A program made the position numbers and the translations under genes. This document shows, one piece after another, positions 8,118-15,225 of a stretch of 64,000 nt of DNA; the first letter of the stretch is position 1; every line of letters starts with the position of its first letter. Origin of the DNA: Lachnospiraceae bacterium. Lineage in GTDB: Bacteria > Bacillota > Clostridia > Lachnospirales > Lachnospiraceae. Under the pieces are notes generated by a model. That model searched no databases. It was not told the origin of the DNA and was given only the letters and a program-made list of their open reading frames with translations. The stretch lies in NCBI GenBank assembly GCA_910574865.1, contig CAJTDN010000010.1:124001-188000 (forward strand), written 5' to 3'.

Positions 8118-8627
8118 ATGTTTAACACAAAAAAGACAAATTTCGAAACCACTTCGGCTTCCACCATTAACACGATTATTGGTGACAAGTCCAAAATCAT
8201 AGGCACGCTGACCGCTTCCGAACCCACTCGCGTGGACGGTGTCCTGGAGGGCAAAATTTTATCGGAAAGCGCCGTCATCATTGGCGAACACGGTTCCATA
8301 AACGGGGACATCGAGGGCCACGACATATTAATTGCAGGAGTCGTGAACGGCAACATCCACGCTTCCGAGCGCATCCGCATCACTTCCACCGGGCGCGTCT
8401 TCGGCGACATTTTCACCAGGACGCTGGTCATTGACGAAGGAGCTTCCTTCAAAGGCAATTGCCGGACGGATGTCGCGGAGGAAATGTCCGCAATCGAGCC
8501 ACTTTCGGACAACGGCCAACAATGGGACGACACTGGCGATGAACCACATTGGAACACGGTCGAGACCATCCAGGAAGAAACCGCTTCCGTTCAAGCGCAA
8601 GATAACAAGAGGTCTAAACGTGCATGA
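8118..8627 (+). CDS. Bactofilin (polymer-forming cytoskeletal protein)
   Basis: A 169-residue protein of the bactofilin family, which forms nucleotide-free filaments at the membrane and positions cell-wall enzymes. Residues about 18-115 make the right-handed beta-solenoid, seen as repeated G-x-I/V/L rungs: IIGDKSKIIGTLTASEP, VDGVLEGKILS, INGDIEGHDILIAGVVNGNI and GRVFGDIFT. Short disordered tails flank the core; the C-terminal tail is acidic, then basic. A good GGGGG-type ribosome site precedes the ATG. The stop overlaps the next start by 4 bp (ATGA), so it is coupled to a NlpC/P60 wall hydrolase, matching the family's usual link to peptidoglycan remodelling. Confidence 0.92.
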   Translation: MFNTKKTNFETTSASTINTIIGDKSKIIGTLTASEPTRVDGVLEGKILSESAVIIGEHGSINGDIEGHDILIAGVVNGNIHASERIRITSTGRVFGDIFTRTLVIDEGASFKGNCRTDVAEEMSAIEPLSDNGQQWDDTGDEPHWNTVETIQEETASVQAQDNKRSKRA

Positions 8628-9727
8628 AATGGGAAAAATTTAAAAAAGAACTTCTTTCCTTAAATTATACGGTGATGCTTCTCCCGCATTCCGAGAGAAA
8701 GCCGATTCATTTTAAGATTCCGGTATGGGTTTTTGGACTTGTCTTTTTCCTGCTTCTCATTTTTACCGGGACATGCCTGTTTTTCGCCGGTTCACGCTAC
8801 CGGCTCGCGGAGGTGCAAAAGGAAAAGGAAGAACTGGAGCAGGAATGGATACGGCTTACGGAAGAAAAGCAGGCTGCAGACGAGGAAAACGAACTTTTAA
8901 GGATTGCCCAGGAGGCGCAGGAAGAAGAACTAAAAAAACTGGAACAAGAAGCCCGGGACATGATCCAGGAGCTGAACGAATTGATACAACGGGAAAATGA
9001 AATCCGCCAGGAACTCGGGCTGACACAAGATTCTTTCGGGCAAGGCGCCTTTGAAACGGACGGGGAAGACCCCGAATCCGGAGATGAGGCCATGGACGGC
9101 TCGCCGCGGGCATCACGTGAACACATGCCCTATTCTTATAAAATGGATGCCGTTCAAAAAATGGCAAGCTCCGGCAGGTTTGAATCGCTCTCTACCGACT
9201 CAATCACCATCCTGATGGAAGACATCGAGGGCTTCCAGTCCATCCAGGAGGAGCTGGGTCTCCTCCAAGACCGCCTTGCAGAAAAGACGGCGGCATACGG
9301 CGAGTACATGGGCGCCATCACCGCCAAAAAGGAAGCCGAGGCAGAAGAACGTGTACGCAAGGAAGCCGTTCGCGCGTCAATCGTGGACACGGCCTTGTCT
9401 TATGTCGGCGGCCCTTACGTGTACGGCGGCTCAAACCCCAATACGGGCACGGATTGTTCCGGCTTTACAAAATACGTTTATGAGCAAGTCACCGGCATCG
9501 GCCTGAACCGTACCGCGGCATCCCAGTCCACGCAAGGCCATCCGGTTTCCGCCGAAACCGCAAGGCCGGGGGACCTGGTATTCTACGGCAGCGGTTCCAT
9601 CAGCCATGTGGCAATTTACATAGGGGACGGCCAAATCGTACACGCCGCCAACAGCCGCAAGGGAATCATCCAATCCGACTTATACTATCAGACCCCGGTA
9701 AAAATCGTAAGCATTTTGGATGACTAA
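8624..9727 (+). CDS. Membrane-anchored NlpC/P60 peptidoglycan endopeptidase with coiled coil
   Basis: A 367-residue protein. A short cytosolic N-terminus (MKWEKFKKELLSLNYTVMLL) is followed by one membrane segment at about 34-54. A long Glu/Lys-rich coiled coil covers about 57-130, then a linker and second helical stretch. The C-terminal NlpC/P60 domain (about 248-367) has catalytic Cys in GTDCSGFTKYVY, catalytic His in ISHVAIYIGDG and the third polar position in IVHAANS. It should cleave peptide stems of peptidoglycan outside the membrane. The N-terminal layout resembles bactofilin-linked M23 peptidases (LmdC-like), but here the catalytic domain is of a different class. It is coupled to the bactofilin by an ATGA overlap. 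Confidence 0.9.
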   Translation: MKWEKFKKELLSLNYTVMLLPHSERKPIHFKIPVWVFGLVFFLLLIFTGTCLFFAGSRYRLAEVQKEKEELEQEWIRLTEEKQAADEENELLRIAQEAQEEELKKLEQEARDMIQELNELIQRENEIRQELGLTQDSFGQGAFETDGEDPESGDEAMDGSPRASREHMPYSYKMDAVQKMASSGRFESLSTDSITILMEDIEGFQSIQEELGLLQDRLAEKTAAYGEYMGAITAKKEAEAEERVRKEAVRASIVDTALSYVGGPYVYGGSNPNTGTDCSGFTKYVYEQVTGIGLNRTAASQSTQGHPVSAETARPGDLVFYGSGSISHVAIYIGDGQIVHAANSRKGIIQSDLYYQTPVKIVSILDD

Positions 9728-9873
9728 ACAAGGCTAGCGTGACGTCGTCGCCATTTGTGGATTTTTCCCACTGCAAGGCAATCAACGTACGCCAGCCCAT
9801 CTGTTCCTTTATCCGCAAAAACAACGGCGGGTCGTAAGCACGAAGCCAATTTATCCGGCCATTCCTGAACGTC

Positions 9874-10812
9874 TTACTTCATCCGCTCTTGTATCCAGCC
9901 ATAAAAATCTTCCATCACCTGCCGCCTGTCCGTCTCGTTGAGCAACTCGTGGCGGTCGCCCGCGTACAGTTTAATCGTCACGTCCTTGATTCCCGCCGCC
10001 TTGTATTTCTCGTACACCTTGCGCACGCCCTTGCCGAACCCACCGCATGGATCCTCCATGCCGGCGGCGAACAAAATCGGCAGCGTTTTGGGAACCATGA
10101 ACAAATTCTCCCGCTTCTGCATTTTCAACATGCCGCCCAGCATGTGGTAATAGGCGTTGACCGTGAACATGAACGAACACAGCGGATCCGAAATATACGC
10201 ATCCAGCTTCTCCGAATCGCTCGTCACCCAGTCGGCCCGGGTGCGCGTCGGCTTGAACGAATTATTAAAAGATCCCGTCACCATGTGGTCCACCAGCCTG
10301 CTGCGGTAATGCCCGCCCTTGACCAAGGCAATCATCTTGCAAAGGGCGCGCCCCCCGTACAGCACGATTTCCGGCTGCTCCTGCACGACGCCGATGACCA
10401 GCGCGCCGGCCAGCCCGCTCCCGTACATCTGGATATACTGCCTCAGCAAAATGGAACCCATGCTGTGCCCGAGCATGAAATATGGAACGTCCGGATATTT
10501 CCTCATGGTGCGGGTGCGCAAGGTATGCATGTCGCTTATCACGCACGCATTTCCATACTTTTGGTGAAAATACCCATATTCCGACTTGCCCTGCACGGAT
10601 TTCCCGTGTCCCAAATGGTCATTGCCGACCACGTAGAACCCCCGCCCACAAAGATACCTCGCGAACTCGTCATAACGGTCAACGTACTCCACCATCCCAT
10701 GGCAAAGCTGAATCACGCCCACGACCTCGTCTTCCGGTTTCCACTCAACCGTGTGTATCTCTGTATTGCCATCCTTTGACGGGAAATAAAATTCGTCCTT
10801 CATTTTATCCAC
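9874..10812 (-). CDS. Alpha/beta hydrolase, monoacylglycerol-lipase/lysophospholipase-like
   Basis: A serine hydrolase of about 312 residues. The fold markers are LCHGMVEYVDRYDEFARYL near residue 36, GNDHLGHGKS near 63, the nucleophile elbow GHSMGS near 115, the acid in AAGMEDPCG near 245 and the His in GDRHELLNE near 285. These place it in the Hydrolase_4 (PldB-like) group. Translation probably starts at the GTG at 10812, which shares one base with the citrate synthase stop (TAGTG); an ATG at 10803 is an alternative. It is therefore cotranscribed with citrate synthase. The physiological ester is unknown, and a link to central metabolism is positional only. Confidence 0.88.
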   Translation of the reverse strand: MDKMKDEFYFPSKDGNTEIHTVEWKPEDEVVGVIQLCHGMVEYVDRYDEFARYLCGRGFYVVGNDHLGHGKSVQGKSEYGYFHQKYGNACVISDMHTLRTRTMRKYPDVPYFMLGHSMGSILLRQYIQMYGSGLAGALVIGVVQEQPEIVLYGGRALCKMIALVKGGHYRSRLVDHMVTGSFNNSFKPTRTRADWVTSDSEKLDAYISDPLCSFMFTVNAYYHMLGGMLKMQKRENLFMVPKTLPILFAAGMEDPCGGFGKGVRKVYEKYKAAGIKDVTIKLYAGDRHELLNETDRRQVMEDFYGWIQERMK

Positions 10813-12182
10813 TACCTATCCTTCAATTGAATATAGTCACGATACGGTGCCAACGGCTTGTACGCCGGACGAATGATTTTGTCCGCGTTTTGCAGCTCTT
10901 CCAACCGGTGCGCGCTCCACCCGACAATCCTGGCCGCCGCGAAAATGGGCGTGTACAATGCCGGAGGCAGGCCAAGCATGCTATATACCAAGCCACTGTA
11001 AAAGTCGACGTTCGCGTTGACGCCCTTGTAAATCCGACGCTTCTCCCCGATAATCTGCGGCGCCATGTGCTCCACCTTTTCATATAGCGCATATTCCTTC
11101 TCGAAATGCTTCTCCAACGCAAGCTGTTTGACAAACTTCTTGAATATCTCCGCCCTGGGGTCGGAAACGGAATAAATCGCGTGGCCCATCCCGTAAATAA
11201 GCCCCTTCCGATCAAATGCCTTCTTGTCCAGCAAATCCGACAAGTACCTGCGAATCTGGTCGTCGTCCGTCCAATCCGTCAGCACTCCCTTCATGTCCTC
11301 GAACATCTGGGTCACCTTGACGTTTGCCCCGCCATGCTTCGGCCCTTTAAGGGAAGACATGGCCGCCGCGATCGTAGAATACGTGTCGGTGCCGGAAGAA
11401 GTCACCACGTGGGTCGTGAACGTGGAGTTGTTGCCACCGCCATGATCCATGTGAAGCACCAGCGCCATGTCAAGAAGCCTTGCCTCCAGTTCACTGTACT
11501 CCCTGTTCTCACGAAGCATCATGAGAATGTTTTCCGCAGTCGAAAGCTCCGGGTTCGGGGCATAAATATACAAATCTTGTCCAATTTTATAATTATATGC
11601 GTGATAGCCGTAAACCATCAGCATCGGAAACTGGCTAATCAAGTTGATGCACTGGCGCAGGACGTTCGGCAGGCTGGTGTCGTCCGCCTTGTCGTCATAT
11701 GCGTACAGCTGCAGGATGCAACGCGAAATGCTGTTCATCATGTCCGGGCTCGGTGCTTTCATTATGACGTCACGCGTGAAATTCGGCGGCAGCATCCTGC
11801 GGGCTGAAAGCATGTCCTGAAAATCCTCAAGCTCGGCCTCCGTCGGAAGTTCGCCAAACAGCAACAGATACGCGGTCTCCTCAAATCCCGGATGCTTCGC
11901 CTCCAAAAATCCCTTTACGATATCCTTGATGTTGTACCCCCGGTAATAAAGGTTACCAGGACAAGGTACTTCCTCCCCGTCCACGACTTTTTTCGCGCAG
12001 ACGTCGGAAACGTTCGTCAATCCGGCGAGCACGCCTTTCCCGTTCAAGTCGCGCAGGCCTCGTTTTACCTCATACTCCGTGTACAGTTCCTTCTCAATCG
12101 CGTTGTTCCTCTCGCACTTCGCGGCCAACTCCTGGATCCGCGGAGTGTTCTCAAAAATAATATTGTCAATGTTTTTCGCCAT
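10812..12182 (-). CDS. gltA: Citrate synthase (citrate/2-methylcitrate synthase family)
   Basis: Condenses acetyl-CoA with oxaloacetate to form citrate. The protein is 456 residues. Conserved sites are the substrate His in LVLHMDHGGGNNSTF, the catalytic His in SSLKGPKHGGAN and the second His with the following region in IYGMGHAIYSVSDPRA. A family-typical small segment FYSGLVYSMLGLPPALYTPI and AARIVGWSAHRLEE close the fold. An N-terminal extension of about 60 residues precedes the core. Transcription probably begins at the promoter 12272-12300. The stop overlaps the hydrolase start. No aconitase or isocitrate dehydrogenase is nearby. A 2-methylcitrate specificity cannot be excluded. Confidence 0.93.
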   Translation of the reverse strand: MAKNIDNIIFENTPRIQELAAKCERNNAIEKELYTEYEVKRGLRDLNGKGVLAGLTNVSDVCAKKVVDGEEVPCPGNLYYRGYNIKDIVKGFLEAKHPGFEETAYLLLFGELPTEAELEDFQDMLSARRMLPPNFTRDVIMKAPSPDMMNSISRCILQLYAYDDKADDTSLPNVLRQCINLISQFPMLMVYGYHAYNYKIGQDLYIYAPNPELSTAENILMMLRENREYSELEARLLDMALVLHMDHGGGNNSTFTTHVVTSSGTDTYSTIAAAMSSLKGPKHGGANVKVTQMFEDMKGVLTDWTDDDQIRRYLSDLLDKKAFDRKGLIYGMGHAIYSVSDPRAEIFKKFVKQLALEKHFEKEYALYEKVEHMAPQIIGEKRRIYKGVNANVDFYSGLVYSMLGLPPALYTPIFAAARIVGWSAHRLEELQNADKIIRPAYKPLAPYRDYIQLKDR

Positions 12183-12271
12183 TGGCCTCCCTCTCTTCTA
12201 TGTAAGTCTCTTCGTGGCACGTTGCCATCCAACCGGCAAATCTTGTGCCTTTCGTCCACTTCGACTTTTTT

Positions 12272-12300
12272 ATTATACTAAAAACCATGGATATATACAA
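12272..12300 (-). promoter_or_regulatory. Promoter of the citrate synthase operon
   Basis: Minus-strand TTGTAT (12295-12300) and TATAAT (12272-12277) are separated by 17 bp, about 90 bp upstream of the citrate synthase start. Confidence 0.65.
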
Positions 12301-12336
12301 TGAATTGAGTATTAAATCTTTATGAACTGGAAAAAC

Positions 12337-12493
12337 GTTACAATTCAGCCCCGCGCCAGCGCGGGTTCGAATTGTAACGGGCATCACCCGCATTTTTAGT
12401 TTGCCTACGGCAAAGCGGGTGATGCATCGGCCAGATTTACATGCATCCTCTCGGCCAATCAGCGTGGTGATTGGCCGGGGACTGAACTGTAAC
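12337..12493. mobile_element. MITE-like palindromic element, family A copy 2
   Basis: A 157-bp near-identical copy of the element at 7787-7943, in the same orientation. It has the same GTTACAATTCAG / CTGAACTGTAAC ends and is flanked by the perfect 8-bp direct repeat GGAAAAAC (12329-12336 and 12494-12501). The flanks differ from those of copy 1, which shows insertion rather than duplication of a larger segment. It lies just upstream of the citrate synthase promoter. Confidence 0.9.
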
Positions 12494-12563
12494 GGAAAAA
12501 CAAAAATATGAGATTCCTGCAATATATAAATGATAACACGGCCAACTTTGGCAAGCAGCCAAA

Positions 12564-12603
12564 AAGAGATGAAAAACATACACCTCATCGTCTTTCATCT
12601 CTT
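12564..12603 (-). terminator. Terminator downstream of the radical SAM gene
   Basis: On the minus strand AAGAGATGAAA pairs with TTTCATCTCTT around an 18-nt loop, followed by TTTTT. It lies about 80 bp past the stop at 12682. Confidence 0.7.
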
Positions 12604-12681
12604 CCTATTATTTTCCTCACTCTCGGCCCATGCATAAGGGCACGCTATCCGTCACCATGTGCCCCCAGGTTCACGCCCTCG

Positions 12682-13278
12682 TCACACGAACTTCCTCACC
12701 CTCAGTTCCACGCCCTGCTCCCGCGCCAGCTTCCGGCTCGCCTCGACATCCTCCCCGGACAACACGTCGACCACGGTGAACTTCACCGACTTGATCAACT
12801 TCCCACATTCCTTGGCAAATGCCAGCATCCCCTCGAACGCGTCCTCGAACTGCGGGCGCGTGACGTCCATGTACGCCTCCTTCGTCGGCGCGTTGAGGCT
12901 GATGGAAATGGTGTCCACCACCTCGGCCAGTATTGGTACGATATCTTTCTTATGATAAAGGTTTCCCAACCCGTTCGTGTTGACCCGGATTTGCAGCCCG
13001 TATTTTTCTTTCGCGTATTTCGCGGACTCGACCAAATTTTCCAACGCGCAAGTCGGCTCCCCGTAACCACAGTAAACGAGTTCCTTCTTTCCCGTAAAAT
13101 CATACGCGTCGATGGCCGCCTTGATTTCCTCAAGCGTCGGATCCGCCTTGTGCCAGAGCGTGTCCGCGTCCCCCACCCCGTCGTGGTGGCTGCGGATGCA
13201 AAAACGGCACGCGCAGTCACACTTGTTCGTCAAATTCACATAAACATTGTCATTATAAGTATACAAAATATCCGCCAT
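12682..13278 (-). CDS. Radical SAM protein, TatD-associated type
   Basis: A 198-residue radical SAM enzyme. The cluster motif is CDCACRFC (C-x3-C-x2-C) near residue 20, preceded by ILYTYNDNVYVNLTNK and followed by IRSHHDGVGDADTLW. This N-terminal signature matches the family described as TatD-linked radical SAM proteins. The SAM-binding Gly-rich segment is CGYGEPT, and the strand TISISLNAPT is in the expected place. The ATG at 13278 is used because GGAAAGGGG precedes it. No tatD gene is adjacent in this window, which is unusual for the family name. It follows the ECF S-component and pyridoxamine kinase on the same strand. Its substrate is unknown. Confidence 0.88.
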   Translation of the reverse strand: MADILYTYNDNVYVNLTNKCDCACRFCIRSHHDGVGDADTLWHKADPTLEEIKAAIDAYDFTGKKELVYCGYGEPTCALENLVESAKYAKEKYGLQIRVNTNGLGNLYHKKDIVPILAEVVDTISISLNAPTKEAYMDVTRPQFEDAFEGMLAFAKECGKLIKSVKFTVVDVLSGEDVEASRKLAREQGVELRVRKFV

Positions 13279-13392
13279 GGATGAATCCCCTTTCCAATTC
13301 GCACCCTGCCTTCCCTTATTTAGGCGGCAGGCCACACGCCTCTTTGCCACTTTTTATTTCCACGTTTTTCTCACGGCATGCCGCAAGACAAT

Positions 13393-13953
13393 TCACCGGT
13401 TCACTTTTACCTTACTCGTCACTTTCTCCGTCATTCCAAGTATCGGCATGATTTTTTGTTTCAAGTGAATCCGGTCAAGCGCCACGGCCAGCGCGAGGAA
13501 TATGGCCGCGCTGCCGCCGGACTGTACGGCACTGCCGGCAAATGAAACCAGCGGGGCAACGAAATTACCGAACAAAAGACCTTCTGCCAGCCAGTAACCC
13601 GTCGCCGAAACAAGAGCCGCGGCAAATGGGGCGACGGCGTTTCTCGGGCAAAGGACGCGTCCCTCCTTACTGGTAAACGGCAGAGTAATTAGCATTTTAA
13701 TAACTATCGTCGCCGGAGCCCACAACGGAGCGGTCAACAAGTCCGCCAGACCGCCGCCGACAGCCGCCGCCACCAATGCGTACGGTCTCGGCAAAAGCAC
13801 TGCCGCCACATAAATCAGCGCGTCGCCAAAATGAATGTACCCCCCGTTCGCCCCATACGGAATATGGCAGATGTACGCCGTCATAATGGCAACCATCGCC
13901 GCCAAAAGTCCCGTCATCACCATCTTCGTTGTCGTTGCATTTCGATTTTTCAT
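13393..13953 (-). CDS. ECF transporter S-component, likely for a vitamin B6 compound
   Basis: A 186-residue membrane protein with about six hydrophobic segments, the size of ECF substrate-binding subunits. Near the N-terminus MTGLLAAMVAIMTAY is followed by GGYIHFGDALIYVAAVLL and ALVAAAVGGGLADLLT, the conserved S-component pattern. It would bind a substrate outside and pair with a shared ECF module encoded elsewhere. The gene starts 54 bp after a pyridoxamine/pyridoxal kinase on the same strand, so uptake of a B6 vitamer (PdxU-like) is the best inference. Assignment to ECF is firm, substrate is not. Confidence 0.85.
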   Translation of the reverse strand: MKNRNATTTKMVMTGLLAAMVAIMTAYICHIPYGANGGYIHFGDALIYVAAVLLPRPYALVAAAVGGGLADLLTAPLWAPATIVIKMLITLPFTSKEGRVLCPRNAVAPFAAALVSATGYWLAEGLLFGNFVAPLVSFAGSAVQSGGSAAIFLALAVALDRIHLKQKIMPILGMTEKVTSKVKVNR

Positions 13954-14007
13954 CTTAATTTCCTTCCTTCTTAAAAAGTTTATAGTTTCATTTCCCGTTG
14001 TCCGATA

Positions 14008-14976
14008 TCAAGATTCCCAGGTATTCAACATTCCCAGATATTTTTCGAAATTCGCCCCTTCGTTTCGCTCCACGCCCTCCCGCGCGGCATCCTCCATCGC
14101 CCGGGCGATAAATTCCCCGGCCAGTTCCACGGTTTCGAAAACTTCGTCCCCCCGCGCCATGCCGCCGGCCAGCACCGACGCGAACAAGTCGCCCGTTCCC
14201 GAAAAACTGCCGCCAATATAAGGAAATGCCGAAAGCCTGCTGACAATCGTCCCATCGGACAAGCCGTTGACGTTCCTGCCTGGAAATTCTTCCCCGTCTT
14301 GCGGCCGCGTTCCCCTCTTTACCACCGCCAGATTCCCAATCTTTTCCACGCCGTCGGCCGGATCCTCAAACCCGATTCCCGTCACTACCACGACATGTGG
14401 GCCCTTGGCGATCATTTCCCGCGCCATTTCCTCAATGGCTTCCAGGAATCTGTCGTTTCGGGTCAAGAACCCACAACCTTGGAAATCATTTCCGGTCAAA
14501 AGGCACAATTCCGTCAAATTCGGCGTGATGACGTCCGCCCGCGCCGCCAAGCGTTTCATCCGTTCCAACAGCTTCGGCGTGAACATCTTGTACGTGCGCC
14601 CATCGTCCCCCATGACCGGGTCGACCAGCAAAAACGGTCTCCGCCTTTCCGCCGCCTTCCCCCTCCCCGAAGGATTCCCCACGTGAAACGTGTCCAGAAA
14701 CCGGAAAATATGCATGATTTGCTCCTCGTTTGCCACATATCCGGTGTAAATTCCGTCAAACGCAACCCCCATCTTTTCCCATTCACGACGAAAGTATTCC
14801 ATCTTTTCCGTATAGTCGTCACAATAAAAGCTCGGATATCCCGTCTGAGCGCTCAGTATCGCCGTCGGCAGGGGGCATGGCTGCGCGCCCATGACGGAGA
14901 TCACCGGTATCGCCGCCGTCAGGGAACAACGCCCGAATCCCGACAAGTCATTGATAACCGCTATTTTCTTTCCCAT
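14008..14976 (-). CDS. pdxY: Pyridoxal/pyridoxamine kinase (PdxK/PdxY-like)
   Basis: Phosphorylates B6 vitamers in the salvage route to pyridoxal phosphate. The 322-residue protein belongs to the ribokinase-like fold: KIAVINDLSGFGRCSLTAAI at the start, DPVMGDDGRTYK near 150, TPNLTELCLL near 185 and the anion hole/catalytic motif GSFSGTGDLFASVLAGG near 262-278. The catalytic Asp is in GTGD. The ATG at 14976 is used because an AGAGGGGAAGAG ribosome site precedes it; the frame is open further upstream. The next gene downstream is the ECF S-component. An internal Gly/Arg-rich stretch (about 125-140) is not typical and may be a surface loop. Confidence 0.92.
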   Translation of the reverse strand: MGKKIAVINDLSGFGRCSLTAAIPVISVMGAQPCPLPTAILSAQTGYPSFYCDDYTEKMEYFRREWEKMGVAFDGIYTGYVANEEQIMHIFRFLDTFHVGNPSGRGKAAERRRPFLLVDPVMGDDGRTYKMFTPKLLERMKRLAARADVITPNLTELCLLTGNDFQGCGFLTRNDRFLEAIEEMAREMIAKGPHVVVVTGIGFEDPADGVEKIGNLAVVKRGTRPQDGEEFPGRNVNGLSDGTIVSRLSAFPYIGGSFSGTGDLFASVLAGGMARGDEVFETVELAGEFIARAMEDAAREGVERNEGANFEKYLGMLNTWES

Positions 14977-15142
14977 TCTCTTCCCCTCTTTCCAAGGAAC
15001 CGTCATGACGTCGTCGTGCGAATCACACGTCGCCCGCACGCCAACGTCAAACTCTGGAAATAAGATACCATGCATCTGGCTTTATCGAAATAACCAATTT
15101 GCATGTTTTTGACCAGTCCAGTTTGCGTTTTTCCTTTTACAC

Positions 15143-15196
15143 AAAAAAGAACTGTTACATATCCTAAACATGATGGAATATAACAGTCCTTTTTTT
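15143..15196. terminator. Bidirectional terminator-like inverted repeat
   Basis: An A-tract, arms AGAACTGTTACATATCC and GGAATATAACAGTCCT, and a T-tract make an imperfect long hairpin just past the GH2 stop at 15226. It should end GH2 transcription on the minus strand. Confidence 0.75.
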
Positions 15197-15225
15197 AAAT
15201 AAAGCTCCCGCCCACTGGTTCCTTG

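Noticed and set aside
7994-8569. 191-codon minus ORF over the bactofilin gene
   Set aside because: It is antisense to a clear bactofilin with a ribosome site and promoter; its composition is Ser/Met-rich shadow.
9728-9873. Possible small gene between the NlpC/P60 and hydrolase genes
   Set aside because: No start with a ribosome site; only a short open stretch on the minus strand.
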